NCBI RefSeq assembly: GCF_000227685.2
Contig: NZ_CP007029.1
Coordinates: forward strand, 462,047 to 526,046
Source: Thioalkalivibrio paradoxus ARh 1
GTDB lineage: Bacteria > Pseudomonadota > Gammaproteobacteria > Ectothiorhodospirales > Ectothiorhodospiraceae
DNA length: 64,000 nucleotides
Reading direction: 5' to 3'
In this document: piece by piece, positions 17,740-25,968 of the stretch
How positions within the stretch are numbered: the stretch's first letter is position 1
Layout of the letters: the number at the start of each line of letters is the position of its first letter
Notes under the pieces: generated by a model
The model's input: only the letters and a program-made list of their open reading frames with translations
Database searches by the model: none
Told to the model about the DNA's origin: nothing
Program-made: the position numbers and the translations under genes

Positions 17740-18090
17740 ATGTACAAACGCCCTGCGCGCCTGTTGGTGGCCGCGCTGACCGACGACGGTCGGGCGCGGC
17801 TGGTGGAGCGGTTTGCGTGCCAGCCGGTGCTTGCGCAATGGCTGGAGGTGCGTTCTGCCGCATCCATGCGCCGGTTGGATAGGGCAGACCTGGAGTGGGC
17901 GGACCTGCTGGTCGCGGTCGACGATGCGGCTGCGCGGGCGTTCCCGAGCGAACGCCCCGCGACCTGTCATCTGAGGCGCTGGCGGTTGCCCGCTGCGGGT
18001 GCGCCCAGCGTCGAGGCCGCCGCGGCCTCGGCGCTGAACTGCATCGTCGGCGGTATGCGCATGCTTGCGCGGATGGATGCAGCCGACTGA
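17740..18090 (+). CDS. Hypothetical; resembles LMW phosphatase C-terminal half
   Basis: 116 residues, 30 bases downstream of nadA. LDRADLEWADLLVAVDDAAARAF followed by HLRRWRLP recalls the low-molecular-weight tyrosine phosphatase segment after the P-loop (DLEWADLIxVMDxxHxxxL ... WxIPDP). The catalytic CxxxxxR P-loop is absent and the acidic DP pair is lost, so it is unlikely to be an active phosphatase. ATG 17740 follows GGAG. Function unknown; co-transcription with nadA is plausible. Confidence 0.6.
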   Translation: MYKRPARLLVAALTDDGRARLVERFACQPVLAQWLEVRSAASMRRLDRADLEWADLLVAVDDAAARAFPSERPATCHLRRWRLPAAGAPSVEAAAASALNCIVGGMRMLARMDAAD

Positions 18091-18159
18091 TCCCGATGGC
18101 GGCCTGGGCCCCGGCCTGCCGGACGGTGTGGCCCGGATGCGGAGTCGGGAATGCGGCCT

Positions 18160-18912
18160 TCAGGCCTCGCGGTGGAGCTTCTCGGCGATTTCCAGCCACA
18201 ACTGTTCGAAGGCCTGGGTCGCACGCGCCCGCGGCTGGTGGACCGGCAGCGGCGCGCGGTGGCGTCCCATCGCTTCCACTGCCGCGGCGTAGGGTATGGC
18301 CGTGGCCAGCAGGTTCGGGATCTCGTCGCGCAGCGCGATCCCGCCCTCACGATGCTGCTTGCGCCGATTGTCGACCATCGACAGGAACGGGTAGAGCTTT
18401 ACCCGCCGGATCTTCTCGCCCTGGAGGAACCCGACCATCTGTTCGTAGCTGCGCAGCGACAGTTGCGAGGGGATGATCGGCACCGCGATCAGGTCGGCGG
18501 CGTGGAACAGGTTCTCGGTGACGGTGGAGAAGCTGGGCGGGCAATCCAGCACCACCAGATCGAACTCGGGTTCGAAGGCCTTCAAGAGCCTGCGTACCTG
18601 GAACGCGGGGTGTTCGGCCTTGCGCAGGTACTGGTCGAGATGGCGGTTGTCGAAATCGGCCGGCAGGCAGGACAGGCGCGGCCAGGCGGTGGCCTGCACC
18701 GAGTCGGTCCAGTCCCGCTTGCCGCGCGCGAGCTTCTTCACGCTGCCCTGCACGCCCGCTTCCAGCCCCAGGTACCAGGTTGCCGCAGCCTGGGGGTCGA
18801 GATCCCAGAGCAGTGTCTTCCAGCCGTACTGCGCCGCGAGGTAGGCGAGGTTCACGGCGCTGGCGGTCTTGCCGACGCCACCCTTGAGGTTGTAGATCGC
18901 GAGTGTTTTCAA
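18160..18912 (-). CDS. ParA/Soj-family ATPase, orphan
   Basis: 250 residues. Deviant Walker A KGGVGKTASAVNLAYLAA (residues 10-16), LLWDLDPQAAATWYLG (Walker A', Asp), and LVVLDCPPSFSTVTENL (Walker B). Such ATPases position DNA or protein cargo on the nucleoid or at the pole. No parB-like or centromere-like gene is adjacent, so this is an orphan ParA of the kind used for cargo such as chemosensory arrays, carboxysomes or storage granules. The cargo cannot be told from the sequence. The downstream neighbour is convergent. Confidence 0.8.
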   Translation of the reverse strand: MKTLAIYNLKGGVGKTASAVNLAYLAAQYGWKTLLWDLDPQAAATWYLGLEAGVQGSVKKLARGKRDWTDSVQATAWPRLSCLPADFDNRHLDQYLRKAEHPAFQVRRLLKAFEPEFDLVVLDCPPSFSTVTENLFHAADLIAVPIIPSQLSLRSYEQMVGFLQGEKIRRVKLYPFLSMVDNRRKQHREGGIALRDEIPNLLATAIPYAAAVEAMGRHRAPLPVHQPRARATQAFEQLWLEIAEKLHREA

Positions 18913-19003
18913 CGGGGGCTTCCGTCGCGGCTGCCGTTGCGCACCAGGGTACCCCTACCGCCTGCGGCCTGGGCGGGCCGAGCGGGCCGTGCCGCGCCCG
19001 GCG

Positions 19004-19546
19004 TCATCGGGGGTGGTCCCGGGGCGGGCTTTCGGCAACGGATGCGGCATATCGGTCGGCGAGGTGGCACTGGTACAGGGCCCAGACCCGCGGGGCAATC
19101 GCGCCGCGGCTCCCCGGGTAGGTGAGGCGGTCGTGGATCAGCTGGTGCAGATCCTCGCATTCGGTGTTGACCAGGGTGCCGTCGACTGCGTGGAAAATCA
19201 GCACGCGGGTACCGCGCCCGGCGATCGGCAGCAGGGCCCCGATGATGCCGGTATCGTTCAGTCCGGGGCTGGCGCGTGGATCGCCGTCCTCCCAGGGCGG
19301 GCGGATCAGGCTGCCGAGCAGTTCCTGGTAGGTGTCGGCACACGCGACGCAGATCTCGCCGGCTCGCGGCCCCGGCACCCCTGCGAGGGCGGCCTGGATC
19401 TGCGGGTCGGGCAGAAGCATCCGGCGTTCGTTCAGGCGCTGCCGGTTGTGCTCCCCGGTGGGCAGCAGCCGCGGCACGGCCGTGCGGCACGAGTGGCAGG
19501 TCCAGGAAGCGATCCTGGGGCCTTGCAGGACGTTGCTCGGCGGCAT
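19004..19546 (-). CDS. Hypothetical protein with two CxxC pairs
   Basis: 180 residues from ATG 19546. An N-terminal knuckle WTCHSCRTAVPRLL and a second pair GEICVACADTY (about 60 residues later) could bind one zinc. The middle and C-terminal parts (DTGIIGALLPIAGRGTRVLIFHAVDGTLVNTECEDLHQLIHDRL) look globular and unfamiliar. It lies between the thioredoxin-like gene (58 bases upstream) and the parA-like gene (91 bases downstream) on the same strand, so an operon is possible. The long upstream extension of the frame was not used. Confidence 0.65.
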   Translation of the reverse strand: MPPSNVLQGPRIASWTCHSCRTAVPRLLPTGEHNRQRLNERRMLLPDPQIQAALAGVPGPRAGEICVACADTYQELLGSLIRPPWEDGDPRASPGLNDTGIIGALLPIAGRGTRVLIFHAVDGTLVNTECEDLHQLIHDRLTYPGSRGAIAPRVWALYQCHLADRYAASVAESPPRDHPR

Positions 19547-19604
19547 GGCGTCGGTCCGGGGCGGCAGCCGTGGGCCGCTGTGGTCTGGCACGGGTTCCGG
19601 ACGG

Positions 19605-20186
19605 TCAGCCGTAGTAGTCGGGTTCGTTGCCCGGCTTCCACTTGATGTTGCACCCGAGGCTCGCCTTCTGGTCGGCGGGAATCGCATGCCCGGCGAGCAG
19701 CGCGTCGGTGGCCGCGCGCAGGTCGTTGCCGGTGACCGGGGTATCGCTGCCCGGCCGGGCGGCGTCGAACTGGCCACGGTAGACCAGCTTGCGGTTGGCA
19801 TCGAACAGGTACAGGTCGGGGGTGCAGGCGGCCTGGTAGGCCTTGGCGACCGACTGGTCCTCGTCCAGGCAATACGGGAAGGTGTAGCCGAACCGGCGTG
19901 CGTCGTCGCGCATCGCGTCGGGCCCGTCTTCCGGGTGGGCCTGGATGTCGTTGGAGTTGATCGCGATGACCGCGATGCCCCGTTCCGAGTATTCGCGTCC
20001 GTACCGCGCGAATTCGTGGCGGATGAGCTGCACGAACGGGCAATGGTTGCAGATGAATGCGATCATGAAGCCCTTCGCATCCGGGAAGTCGTCCAGACCG
20101 ATGGGGTTGCCGGAGACGACGTCGGGCAGGCGGAAGTTCGGGGCTTCGGTGCCCAGGTCGATCATCTGCGAGGGTGTACGTGCCAT
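19605..20186 (-). CDS. Thioredoxin-family (AhpC/TSA-like) protein
   Basis: 193 residues: MIDLGTEAPNFRLPDVVSG, then FMIAFICNHCPFVQLIRHEF with a CNHC pair, VIAINSNDIQAHPEDGP and CTPDLYLFDANRKLVYRGQFD. This is the AhpC/TSA thioredoxin-like family with an NHCP-type motif, common in bacteria and of unknown physiological substrate. It is cytosolic, as there is no signal. The third cysteine before TPDLYLFD is conserved in the family. It is first in a possible minus-strand operon with the CxxC protein and parA-like gene. Confidence 0.8.
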   Translation of the reverse strand: MARTPSQMIDLGTEAPNFRLPDVVSGNPIGLDDFPDAKGFMIAFICNHCPFVQLIRHEFARYGREYSERGIAVIAINSNDIQAHPEDGPDAMRDDARRFGYTFPYCLDEDQSVAKAYQAACTPDLYLFDANRKLVYRGQFDAARPGSDTPVTGNDLRAATDALLAGHAIPADQKASLGCNIKWKPGNEPDYYG

Positions 20187-20408
20187 GGGTACTCCGCGGT
20201 CATGGTTGCCAGGAAACCCCGATTATACGTTCGGACGCGGTCGCGGGCCCGTGCCCGCCGGAAAACGCGGTGATTGGTACGGGAGCCTTGAAACCCCCGC
20301 AGCGCGCCGCCATGGTTGCCGGTCCGGACCGCGCCGGGGGGCGAATGGGATCCACTGTCACCCTCCCGGCGCGGGCGGAGGTCGGCGGCGAGTACGGAGC
20401 GCAAGTCC

Positions 20409-21152
20409 ATGTCAGGCTGGGTGGTCGGAGAGGTAACGGATCTGAAGCGGTGGACCGACCGCAGCTTCAGCTTGTGCGTCGACGCGGAGGTGGAGCCGTT
20501 CCGCGCGGGGCAATACAACCGCCTGCGGCTGGTGGTCGACGGGGAGCCCGTCGCCCGTCCCTATTCGTATGTGAATCCTCCCGGCACCCGCCCACTCGAG
20601 TTCTACCTGATCACGGTACCCGGTGGCCCGCTGAGCAACCGCCTGATCGAGTTGGCACCAGGGGATACGGTCGAACTGATGCCGCGTTCGAGTGGCTTGT
20701 TCACGCTCGATTCGGTGCCCGATGCAGCCGACCTGTGGCTGCTGGCGACCGGCACCGGGCTCGGCCCGTTCCTGTCGATGCTCGGCACCGACGAGCCCTG
20801 GCAACGCTTCGGGTCGATCCGCCTCGTGCACTCGGTGCGCCATGCGAACGAACTGACGTACCAGGAGACGATCGCCGGATTCACACAGCGTGATCCGGAA
20901 CGGTTTCGCTATGTTCCGATGATCAGTCGCGAGGACAGGCCGGGTCTGCTGCGGGCGCGGATCCCGTCGGCGCTCGACGACGGGCAGCTCGAGGCATTGG
21001 CAGGCCTGGAGATCGGTGCGGATCACTCGCAGGTGATGATCTGCGGCAGCCCGGACATGGTGCGCGACACGCAGGCGGTGCTGCGAGCACGCGGGTTGCA
21101 GCGGCTCCGGCGGGGCATGCCGGGCCAGATCACGGTGGAAAACTACTGGTGA
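20409..21152 (+). CDS. fpr: Ferredoxin/flavodoxin-NADP reductase
   Basis: 247 residues from ATG 20409. The FAD site RPYSYVNPPGTRPLEFYLI, pyrophosphate-binding GPLSNRLIEL, NADP-binding LLATGTGLGPFLSML and C-terminal GQITVENYW fit the bacterial subclass I Fpr. It moves electrons between NADPH and ferredoxin or flavodoxin and helps in oxidative stress and Fe-S repair. The 222-base upstream spacer holds no other gene. The 3' end overlaps the convergent hydrolase gene by 10 bases. Confidence 0.92.
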   Translation: MSGWVVGEVTDLKRWTDRSFSLCVDAEVEPFRAGQYNRLRLVVDGEPVARPYSYVNPPGTRPLEFYLITVPGGPLSNRLIELAPGDTVELMPRSSGLFTLDSVPDAADLWLLATGTGLGPFLSMLGTDEPWQRFGSIRLVHSVRHANELTYQETIAGFTQRDPERFRYVPMISREDRPGLLRARIPSALDDGQLEALAGLEIGADHSQVMICGSPDMVRDTQAVLRARGLQRLRRGMPGQITVENYW

Positions 21153-21919
21153 GGGCGTAGCAGGTCGTCGGCCCAGGCATGAATCAGGCGCGCGACGTAC
21201 GCGGTATGTTCCGGGCGCGTCAGCAGGTGATCTGCACGGTGCAGGGCGACGAAGCTCTTGGGATGCCGCGCGCGCTCGAAGATCCGGCGCGCGTGATCGA
21301 TGCCGACCACGCTGTCCTTCGGGGAGTGCAGCACCAGCAGCGGGCGCCCCAGCGCTGGCAGCGCATCGTCGAGATGCTCGTCTTCGACGGAGTCCATGAA
21401 TTCCCGGCCGATCGTGATCCTGCGTCCGCCGATGTCCACCTCGGCCGAGCCGGTTTCGCGGATGCCGTGCGCGCGGGCTTCGAACAGCCGGGTCACATGG
21501 CCTGGTTCCGCCGGTGCGGCGATGGTCACGACCCCCCGCAGTTCGTCGCGATTCCCGGCCAGCGCGAGCGCCATTGCGCCGCCGAAGCTGTGGCCGATCA
21601 GCAGGTCGGTGGGGAAGCCGGTGTAGGTGTCGAATGCGTCCAGTGCGGCGCCGAGGTCTTCGCAATAGGTTTCGAAGCTGCTGTCGACGAAGCGGCCCTG
21701 CGCCTCTCCCAGACCCATGAAATCGAAGCGCAGCACGATGATGCCCTCGAGGGCGAGGGCGCGCGCAAGCCGTACCGTGGCCGGGAAGTCCTTCGAGCAC
21801 GCGAAGCAATGAGCGATGCAGGCTTGCCCCACCGGGATGCCTTCGGGCTCGACCACCACGCCGCTCAGTTGGATTCCCCGCGGGGTGTCGATCGCCAACG
21901 CCTTGTTCCTGATGCCCAT
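21143..21919 (-). CDS. Alpha/beta hydrolase
   Basis: 258 residues from ATG 21919. Serine nucleophile in LLIGHSFGGAMAL, Asp in LVLHSPKDSVVGI and His in LHRADHLLT form a complete catalytic triad. ACIAHCFACSKDFPATVRLARALALEGIIVLRFDFMGLGEA is typical of the hydrolase family that often occurs fused to OsmC domains, but no OsmC part is present here. Substrate unknown. The longer frame up to 22378 runs into a composite repeat and is not credible. Confidence 0.8.
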   Translation of the reverse strand: MGIRNKALAIDTPRGIQLSGVVVEPEGIPVGQACIAHCFACSKDFPATVRLARALALEGIIVLRFDFMGLGEAQGRFVDSSFETYCEDLGAALDAFDTYTGFPTDLLIGHSFGGAMALALAGNRDELRGVVTIAAPAEPGHVTRLFEARAHGIRETGSAEVDIGGRRITIGREFMDSVEDEHLDDALPALGRPLLVLHSPKDSVVGIDHARRIFERARHPKSFVALHRADHLLTRPEHTAYVARLIHAWADDLLRPHQ

Positions 21920-22051
21920 ATCCGCTCCGGTCGCAATGTCTGCGGCGGCGGGATCGGTTGCCCGCGGTGCGCCGCCGCACGGGGAGGCGTGATGGCAGCC
22001 GTGCCCGTGCTCTGAGATGATACGCGAGCCGTACTGCAAACAGGGGGTTCC

Positions 22052-22255
22052 GTGGTCGACGACGAGGGTGAACTGCGCGCGCGGATCGTGGAGCTCGAGG
22101 CCGAGCATCAGGCGCTCGAGACCGCGCTCCAGGCGCTGCAGCAAGCGGCCGCACCCGACCTGTTCGCTCTGCGGCGGTTGAAGAAGCGCAAGTTGCTGCT
22201 GAAGGACGCGATCGTGCGCCTGCGCAGCCGCCTGATCCCCGACCTCAACGCCTGA
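22052..22255 (+). CDS. DUF465 (YdcH-like) small protein
   Basis: 67 residues from GTG 22052. It is a single coiled-coil hairpin: RARIVELEAEHQALETALQAL, then LRRLKKRKLLLKDAIVRLRSRLIPD, the DUF465 pattern. These small cytosolic proteins are widespread and uncharacterised. It ends 7 bases before a strong GC-rich terminator hairpin. Confidence 0.8.
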   Translation: MVDDEGELRARIVELEAEHQALETALQALQQAAAPDLFALRRLKKRKLLLKDAIVRLRSRLIPDLNA

Positions 22256-22316
22256 AACGCAAACGGCGCCCCGGGGCAAGCCCCGGAGCGCCGTATCTGC
22301 AGTCGGGCCCGTTAGC
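22252..22316 (+). repeat. 65-bp direct repeat, left copy
   Basis: Identical over 65 of 65 bases to 23058-23122. It contains the last base pairs of the DUF465 gene, the terminator and GGGCCCGTTAGC. Together the two copies flank the four-unit repeat array. Confidence 0.95.
22263..22294. terminator. Bidirectional hairpin terminator, first copy
   Basis: ACGGCGC-CCGGGGC-AA-GCCCCGG-GCGCCGT with a single-base mismatch at the middle. It serves the DUF465 gene. It is part of a 65-bp segment duplicated at 23058-23122. Confidence 0.75.
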
Positions 22317-22510
22317 GTGAAAGTCACGGCCTGTCTCGTGTCCCGGGCGATCCGTAGGGCGGAAAAGCGCAGCGTCATCCGCCGTACGGCGTTCGCAGTG
22401 CCCAGGCGCCCGCGGCAATCCGAGCGCCAGCTGGCGGATGACGGCCTTCGGCCTTTTCCGCCCTACGCCTCTTTCATCATCGGGGGTGCCTCACCCCCGA
22501 TGGCATGACA
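22311..22510 (+). repeat. Composite palindromic repeat, copy D
   Basis: First of four tandem units; left end GTTAGCGTGAAAGTCACGG, interior of the CGTACGGCG/AGTGCCCAGG type, tail GGTGCCTCACCCC...CATGACA. 200 bp. Confidence 0.9.
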
Positions 22511-22704
22511 GTTAGCGTGGAAGTCACGGCCTGTCTCGTGTCCCGGGCGACCCGTAGGGCGGAAGAGCGCAGCGTCATCCGCCGCTCGGCGTTCGCGCCT
22601 CCCCGGCGCCTGCGGCAACCCCGGCGCCGGATGGCGGATGACGGCCTTCGGCCTTTTCCGCCCTACGCCTCTTTCATCATCGGGGGTGGCCGCTGGCCAT
22701 GAAA
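22511..22704 (+). repeat. Composite palindromic repeat, copy E
   Basis: Second tandem unit, 194 bp, left end GTTAGCGTGGAAGTCACGG, interior of the CGCTCGGCG/CTCCCCGG type. Confidence 0.9.
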
Positions 22705-22899
22705 GTTAGCGTGGAAGAACCCGCGGCGCGCGTCCGGGGTGACCTGTAGGGCGGAAAAGCGCAGCGTCATCCGCCGTACGGTGTTCGCTGTGCCCAGGCG
22801 CCTGCGGCAATCCGGGCGCCGGATGGCGGATGACGGCCTTCGGCCTTTTCCGCCCTACGCGTCTTTCATCATCGGGGGGTGGCTGCCCGCGCCATGACA
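22705..22899 (+). repeat. Composite palindromic repeat, copy F
   Basis: Third tandem unit, 195 bp, with the alternative left end GTTAGCGTGGAAGAACCCGC and the CGTACGG-type interior. Confidence 0.9.
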
Positions 22900-23059
22900 G
22901 TTAGCGTGAAAGAACCCGCGGCGCGCGTCCGGGGTGACCTGTAGGGCGGAAAAGCGCAGCGTCATCCGCCGCTCGGCGTTCGCGCCTCCCCGGCGCCTGC
23001 GGCGACCCCGGCGCCGGATGGCGGATGACGGCCTTCGGCCTTTTCCGCCCTACGCCTCT
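22900..23059 (+). repeat. Composite palindromic repeat, copy G (right-truncated)
   Basis: Fourth tandem unit, same left end type as B and F. It stops exactly after CCGCCCTACGCCTCT, where the second 65-bp copy begins, and lacks the TTCATCATC tail and the closing GTTAGCG. Confidence 0.9.
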
Positions 23060-23122
23060 GAAACGCAAACGGCGCCCCGGGGCAAGCCCCGGAGCGCCGT
23101 ATCTGCAGTCGGGCCCGTTAGC
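23058..23122 (+). repeat. 65-bp direct repeat, right copy
   Basis: Exact duplicate of 22252-22316. It carries a second copy of the terminator (23069-23100) and ends in GTTAGC, which here contains the fccB stop codon (TAA on the minus strand). Confidence 0.95.
23069..23100 (-). terminator. Hairpin terminator, second copy (fccB side)
   Basis: Same hairpin as 22263-22294, positioned 18 bases beyond the fccB stop. Before the duplication a single hairpin probably served both convergent genes. Confidence 0.75.
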
Positions 23123-24416
23123 CCCAGATGTCGGCGGTGATGCCGTCGTACCAGCCCTTGGTGTAGAGCGCTTCCTGCTGGCGGAACGACGCCGGCGCGT
23201 CGGCCGGGCTGACGCCGCCTGCCCCTTCGACGGCCGCAATCGTGCCGTCCTTGTACGCATACACGGCCGCCACGCTGATTGCGTGATCGGGCGTGATCAG
23301 GCTATAGCAGGTGTTGGCGGTGGAGGGCATCAGCGGATCCTGGCCGGAGAGTTCGCGCACGATCGCCGCCGCGGCCACCTTCGCCTGGTTGTTGGCCGAG
23401 TGCCCCGACTTGGGCATGGCCCCGGCGACGCTGGAGTCGCCGATCACGTAGATGCCGGGGTGGATGCTCGACTCGAAGGTCAGCTGATTCACCGGGCACC
23501 AGAAACCGTCGCCAGCCAGGCCCATCTGCAGTGCGATCGCGCCCGCGGTCTGCGGCGGGATGTAGTTCAGCACGTCGGCCTTGATCCGGGTGAAACCGGC
23601 ATCGGCGATGGCAGTCAGGTTGGGAGCGTCGATCTCCTCGACCTGTCCCCCCTCGGAGCTCGGCACCCATTCGATCATGTCGCCGTAGTGCTGCTCCCAG
23701 CCGGCCATGAACAGCCCCTGCTTGGAGAAGTTCTCCTTGTTGTCGAGGATGATGATCTTCGAGCGCGGCTTCGCCTGCTTGAAGTAGTGGGCGACCATCG
23801 ACGCGCGCTCGTACGGACCCGGCGGGCAGCGGAACGGGTTTCCGGGTGCCACCATCACGAACACGCCGCCGTCGGACATCGCCTCGAGCTGACGACGCAG
23901 CAGCACCGTCTGCTCCCCGGCCTTCCAGGCATGCGGGATACGTTCGGCGTCGGCAGCGGTGATCCCCGGCACCGCGTCGTAGCGGAAGTCGATCCCCGGC
24001 GACATGATCAGGCGGTCGAAGTTCATCGTGGCGCCGCCTGCGGTCGTCACCGTCCGGCGCTCGGGGTTGATTTCGGTCACGGAGTCCTGCACCACGTTTA
24101 CCCCGTGGCGATCCTTCAGCGCGCCGTAGGTCTGCTCGATGTCGTCCATCGTGGCATGGCCGCCGAGCACCCAGTTGCTGCCGTAGCAGGTGTAATAGGT
24201 GGCCTTCGGCTCGATCAGCGTCACCTGCATTTCGGGCGCGAAGCGTTTCAGGTACTTGGCCGCAGTGGCGCCGCCGGAGCCGCCGCCCACGACGACCGCG
24301 TGGGCGCTGGATGCATCGGCCACTCTGCCGTTGGCCGCGCAGCCGAACCCGGTCGCTGCCGCAGCGCCTCCGATGCCGATGGCCTTGAGAAAATTACGAC
24401 GTGTAACGTTGGTCAT
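23118..24416 (-). CDS. fccB: Flavocytochrome c sulfide dehydrogenase, flavoprotein subunit
   Basis: 432 residues. Tat-type leader with TRRNFLKAIGIGGAAAA, then FAD-binding AVVVGGGSGGATAAKYL (about 40-56), and GIYVIGDSSVAGAMPKSGHSANNQ for the second FAD motif. The redox-active cysteines are expected in FRCPPGPYERASM and NTCYSLITPDHAI, both present. FccB oxidises sulfide and hands electrons to the FccA cytochrome in the periplasm. fccA is 18 bases upstream. It ends in the duplicated GTTAG/terminator segment. Confidence 0.95.
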   Translation of the reverse strand: MTNVTRRNFLKAIGIGGAAAATGFGCAANGRVADASSAHAVVVGGGSGGATAAKYLKRFAPEMQVTLIEPKATYYTCYGSNWVLGGHATMDDIEQTYGALKDRHGVNVVQDSVTEINPERRTVTTAGGATMNFDRLIMSPGIDFRYDAVPGITAADAERIPHAWKAGEQTVLLRRQLEAMSDGGVFVMVAPGNPFRCPPGPYERASMVAHYFKQAKPRSKIIILDNKENFSKQGLFMAGWEQHYGDMIEWVPSSEGGQVEEIDAPNLTAIADAGFTRIKADVLNYIPPQTAGAIALQMGLAGDGFWCPVNQLTFESSIHPGIYVIGDSSVAGAMPKSGHSANNQAKVAAAAIVRELSGQDPLMPSTANTCYSLITPDHAISVAAVYAYKDGTIAAVEGAGGVSPADAPASFRQQEALYTKGWYDGITADIWG

Positions 24417-24434
24417 CTGTGTTGTCCCCCTGCG

Positions 24435-24740
24435 TTATTCGATGGTCGAGAAGTAGTCGGCCATCAGGACGATTTCCTCGTCCGTGTAGCCACGCGCGTG
24501 ACGGTTCATGATCGTGCCCGGACGCGAGCCGTCCTTGAAGGCCTGCATCTGCGAGATCATCAGGTCGCGCGGGTAGCCGACCAGGCCGGGCATGTTGCCG
24601 GTGCCGTCGATGCTGTGACAGGAAAAGCAGGAGGTGGTGAGCAGTTCACCCCGGGTCACGTCGGCCGCCGCCTGCGGCACGAAGGCCGCCGTTGCCAGGG
24701 ACGCCGCGAGGCTGGCGGCGAGAATACGGGAACGTTTCAT
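24435..24740 (-). CDS. fccA: Cytochrome c subunit of sulfide dehydrogenase
   Basis: 101 residues from ATG 24740, which has a strong GGAGGAG ribosome site. A Sec signal peptide (to about residue 26, ending QAAA-D) is followed by one heme-binding site CFSCHS (C38, C41, H42). NMPGL or a later Met (TIMNRH) would be the sixth ligand. The length suits the small monoheme partner rather than the diheme Chromatium type. The upstream frame extension to 24950 is not used. Confidence 0.9.
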   Translation of the reverse strand: MKRSRILAASLAASLATAAFVPQAAADVTRGELLTTSCFSCHSIDGTGNMPGLVGYPRDLMISQMQAFKDGSRPGTIMNRHARGYTDEEIVLMADYFSTIE

Positions 24741-25039
24741 AAAAATTTGGCTCCTCCGATGAATGTCGTGGACTTGGATCGTGTCGAGTCGCTGGTTGTA
24801 TCGATCGTTGTCCGCTTTCTTCTTGCACGCGGGTTTTTCTGGCGCCGGTGCCGCTTCCGCTCTCCATTGCGGCAGCGGGGTGTTTGGCGGGGCCGTGGGG
24901 CCGCCGGGTGATCCGGCATCCAGAACCCATTGAGGTATACGTAACCCCAAGGAGGTAGGCTAGACCCTGAAATTGCCGATTTCCAGTCGCGCGTACTGGT
25001 TTTTGTGGCCTGCGGCCCGTCTGGATCCCCGATGACGGT
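24741..25039. other. Spacer upstream of fccA
   Basis: About 300 bases holding the fccA promoter region; no gene or clear motif recognised. The duplex is locally less GC-rich near 24741-24830. Confidence 0.4.
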
Positions 25040-25429
25040 CTATTCCTCGTGCTCGATGCCGAGGATATCCAGGGCCTCGAGCAGATATTCGGAGATCAGC
25101 GGCGTCGCGATCAGACGGTCCATCACCTCCGGTGACCAGTTGTCCAGCGCTTCCCGCTTGGCTTCTTCCCATTCGGATGGGCTGTAATCGCCGCGCCCCA
25201 GCCACTTGAGCGCCAGCAGTTCGGCCTGCTGGACCGGTTCCAGCCCATGGAGCCCGATTCGGAGTTCCTGCAATGTCAGGTCGCTTCCGTGATCGGCGAG
25301 GACTTGCATGGCCCAGTCGCCGTCGTTGCCGTCCGGTGAATCGTCGGGAAAAACAACCTCTTCCTTCGCATGGAACTCGCGGGTCGAGCGCACGACCCAA
25401 AGCACGGTATCGAGGTTGATGCTGAGCAT
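25040..25429 (-). CDS. DUF3775 protein
   Basis: 129 residues from ATG 25429 (GGGAG at a good distance). VLWVVRSTREFHAKEEVV, DWAMQVLADHGSDLTLQELRIGLHGLEPVQQAELLALKWLGRGDY and ATPLISEYLLEALDILG match DUF3775, an uncharacterised, acidic, probably cytosolic family. It stands alone between fccAB on the same strand and the divergent PepSY operon. Confidence 0.8.
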   Translation of the reverse strand: MLSINLDTVLWVVRSTREFHAKEEVVFPDDSPDGNDGDWAMQVLADHGSDLTLQELRIGLHGLEPVQQAELLALKWLGRGDYSPSEWEEAKREALDNWSPEVMDRLIATPLISEYLLEALDILGIEHEE

Positions 25430-25674
25430 GGACTGATCTCCCTTTGCAGGATGTTGCGAAAGCCCCCCACTCTTTCGCAACGTACCGCAATCGAGACGCC
25501 GCGTCGGCACTCGGACCCGCTGTTTCCCTGGTCGTCTTCAGACCGGGTTCAGGCTAGGCTTCTAGTGTAATACGCAGCCCCCGGGGCTGCATGCGCAATG
25601 CAGGACCGGCAGCCCGCGAGCGAGCGGCGGCGCGGGCTGCCGCGGAACGCGGGATACCTCTGGAGATTACGAGC

Positions 25675-25968
25675 ATGCAACTGGATCCGATCGAAGCAAC
25701 GGGCCGTGTCGGCTTGGTCGTGCCGACCGTGCTGCTGACCCTGCTGTTGCTGGCATGGTTGCCGGCGACGGTTCTGGCGCGGGACGAGCCGCCCGCGGCC
25801 AGCCTGGAGGAGGCGGTGGCGCAGGTGGAGCGTGCCCACGGTGGACGTATCCTGTCGGCCCGGTCCGAGCGCAGCAACGATCGCGTGGTCTACCGGATCC
25901 GGTTGCTGACCCAGGATCAGCAGGTGCGTACCTTCGAGATCCCCGGGGCCGAGGGTGCGCAGCCGTGA
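25675..25968 (+). CDS. PepSY-domain membrane/periplasmic protein
   Basis: 97 residues from ATG 25675 (GGAG upstream). One membrane helix or signal (GLVVPTVLLTLLLLAWLPATVLA) is followed by a short PepSY domain: SLEEAVAQVERAHGGRILSARSERSNDRVVYRIRLLTQDQQVRTFEI. Small PepSY proteins encoded upstream of PhoP/PhoQ-type genes are thought to modulate the kinase or a protease. Its stop overlaps the response regulator GTG by 4 bases, so the three genes form one operon. Confidence 0.8.
   Translation: MQLDPIEATGRVGLVVPTVLLTLLLLAWLPATVLARDEPPAASLEEAVAQVERAHGGRILSARSERSNDRVVYRIRLLTQDQQVRTFEIPGAEGAQP

Noticed and set aside
19001-19015. TCATCGGGGGTGG matching the repeat tail at the end of the CxxC gene
   Set aside because: Only 13 bases match and nothing around it resembles the unit; could be chance.
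22317-22508. Family of 60-70 residue open frames (MxVTACLVSRATRRAEERSVIRR... types) and opposite-strand frames inside the repeats
   Set aside because: They follow the repeat units on both strands, vary at junctions, have no ribosome sites and arise from the palindrome. Not treated as proteins. They also create false N-terminal extensions of rnd and the alpha/beta hydrolase.
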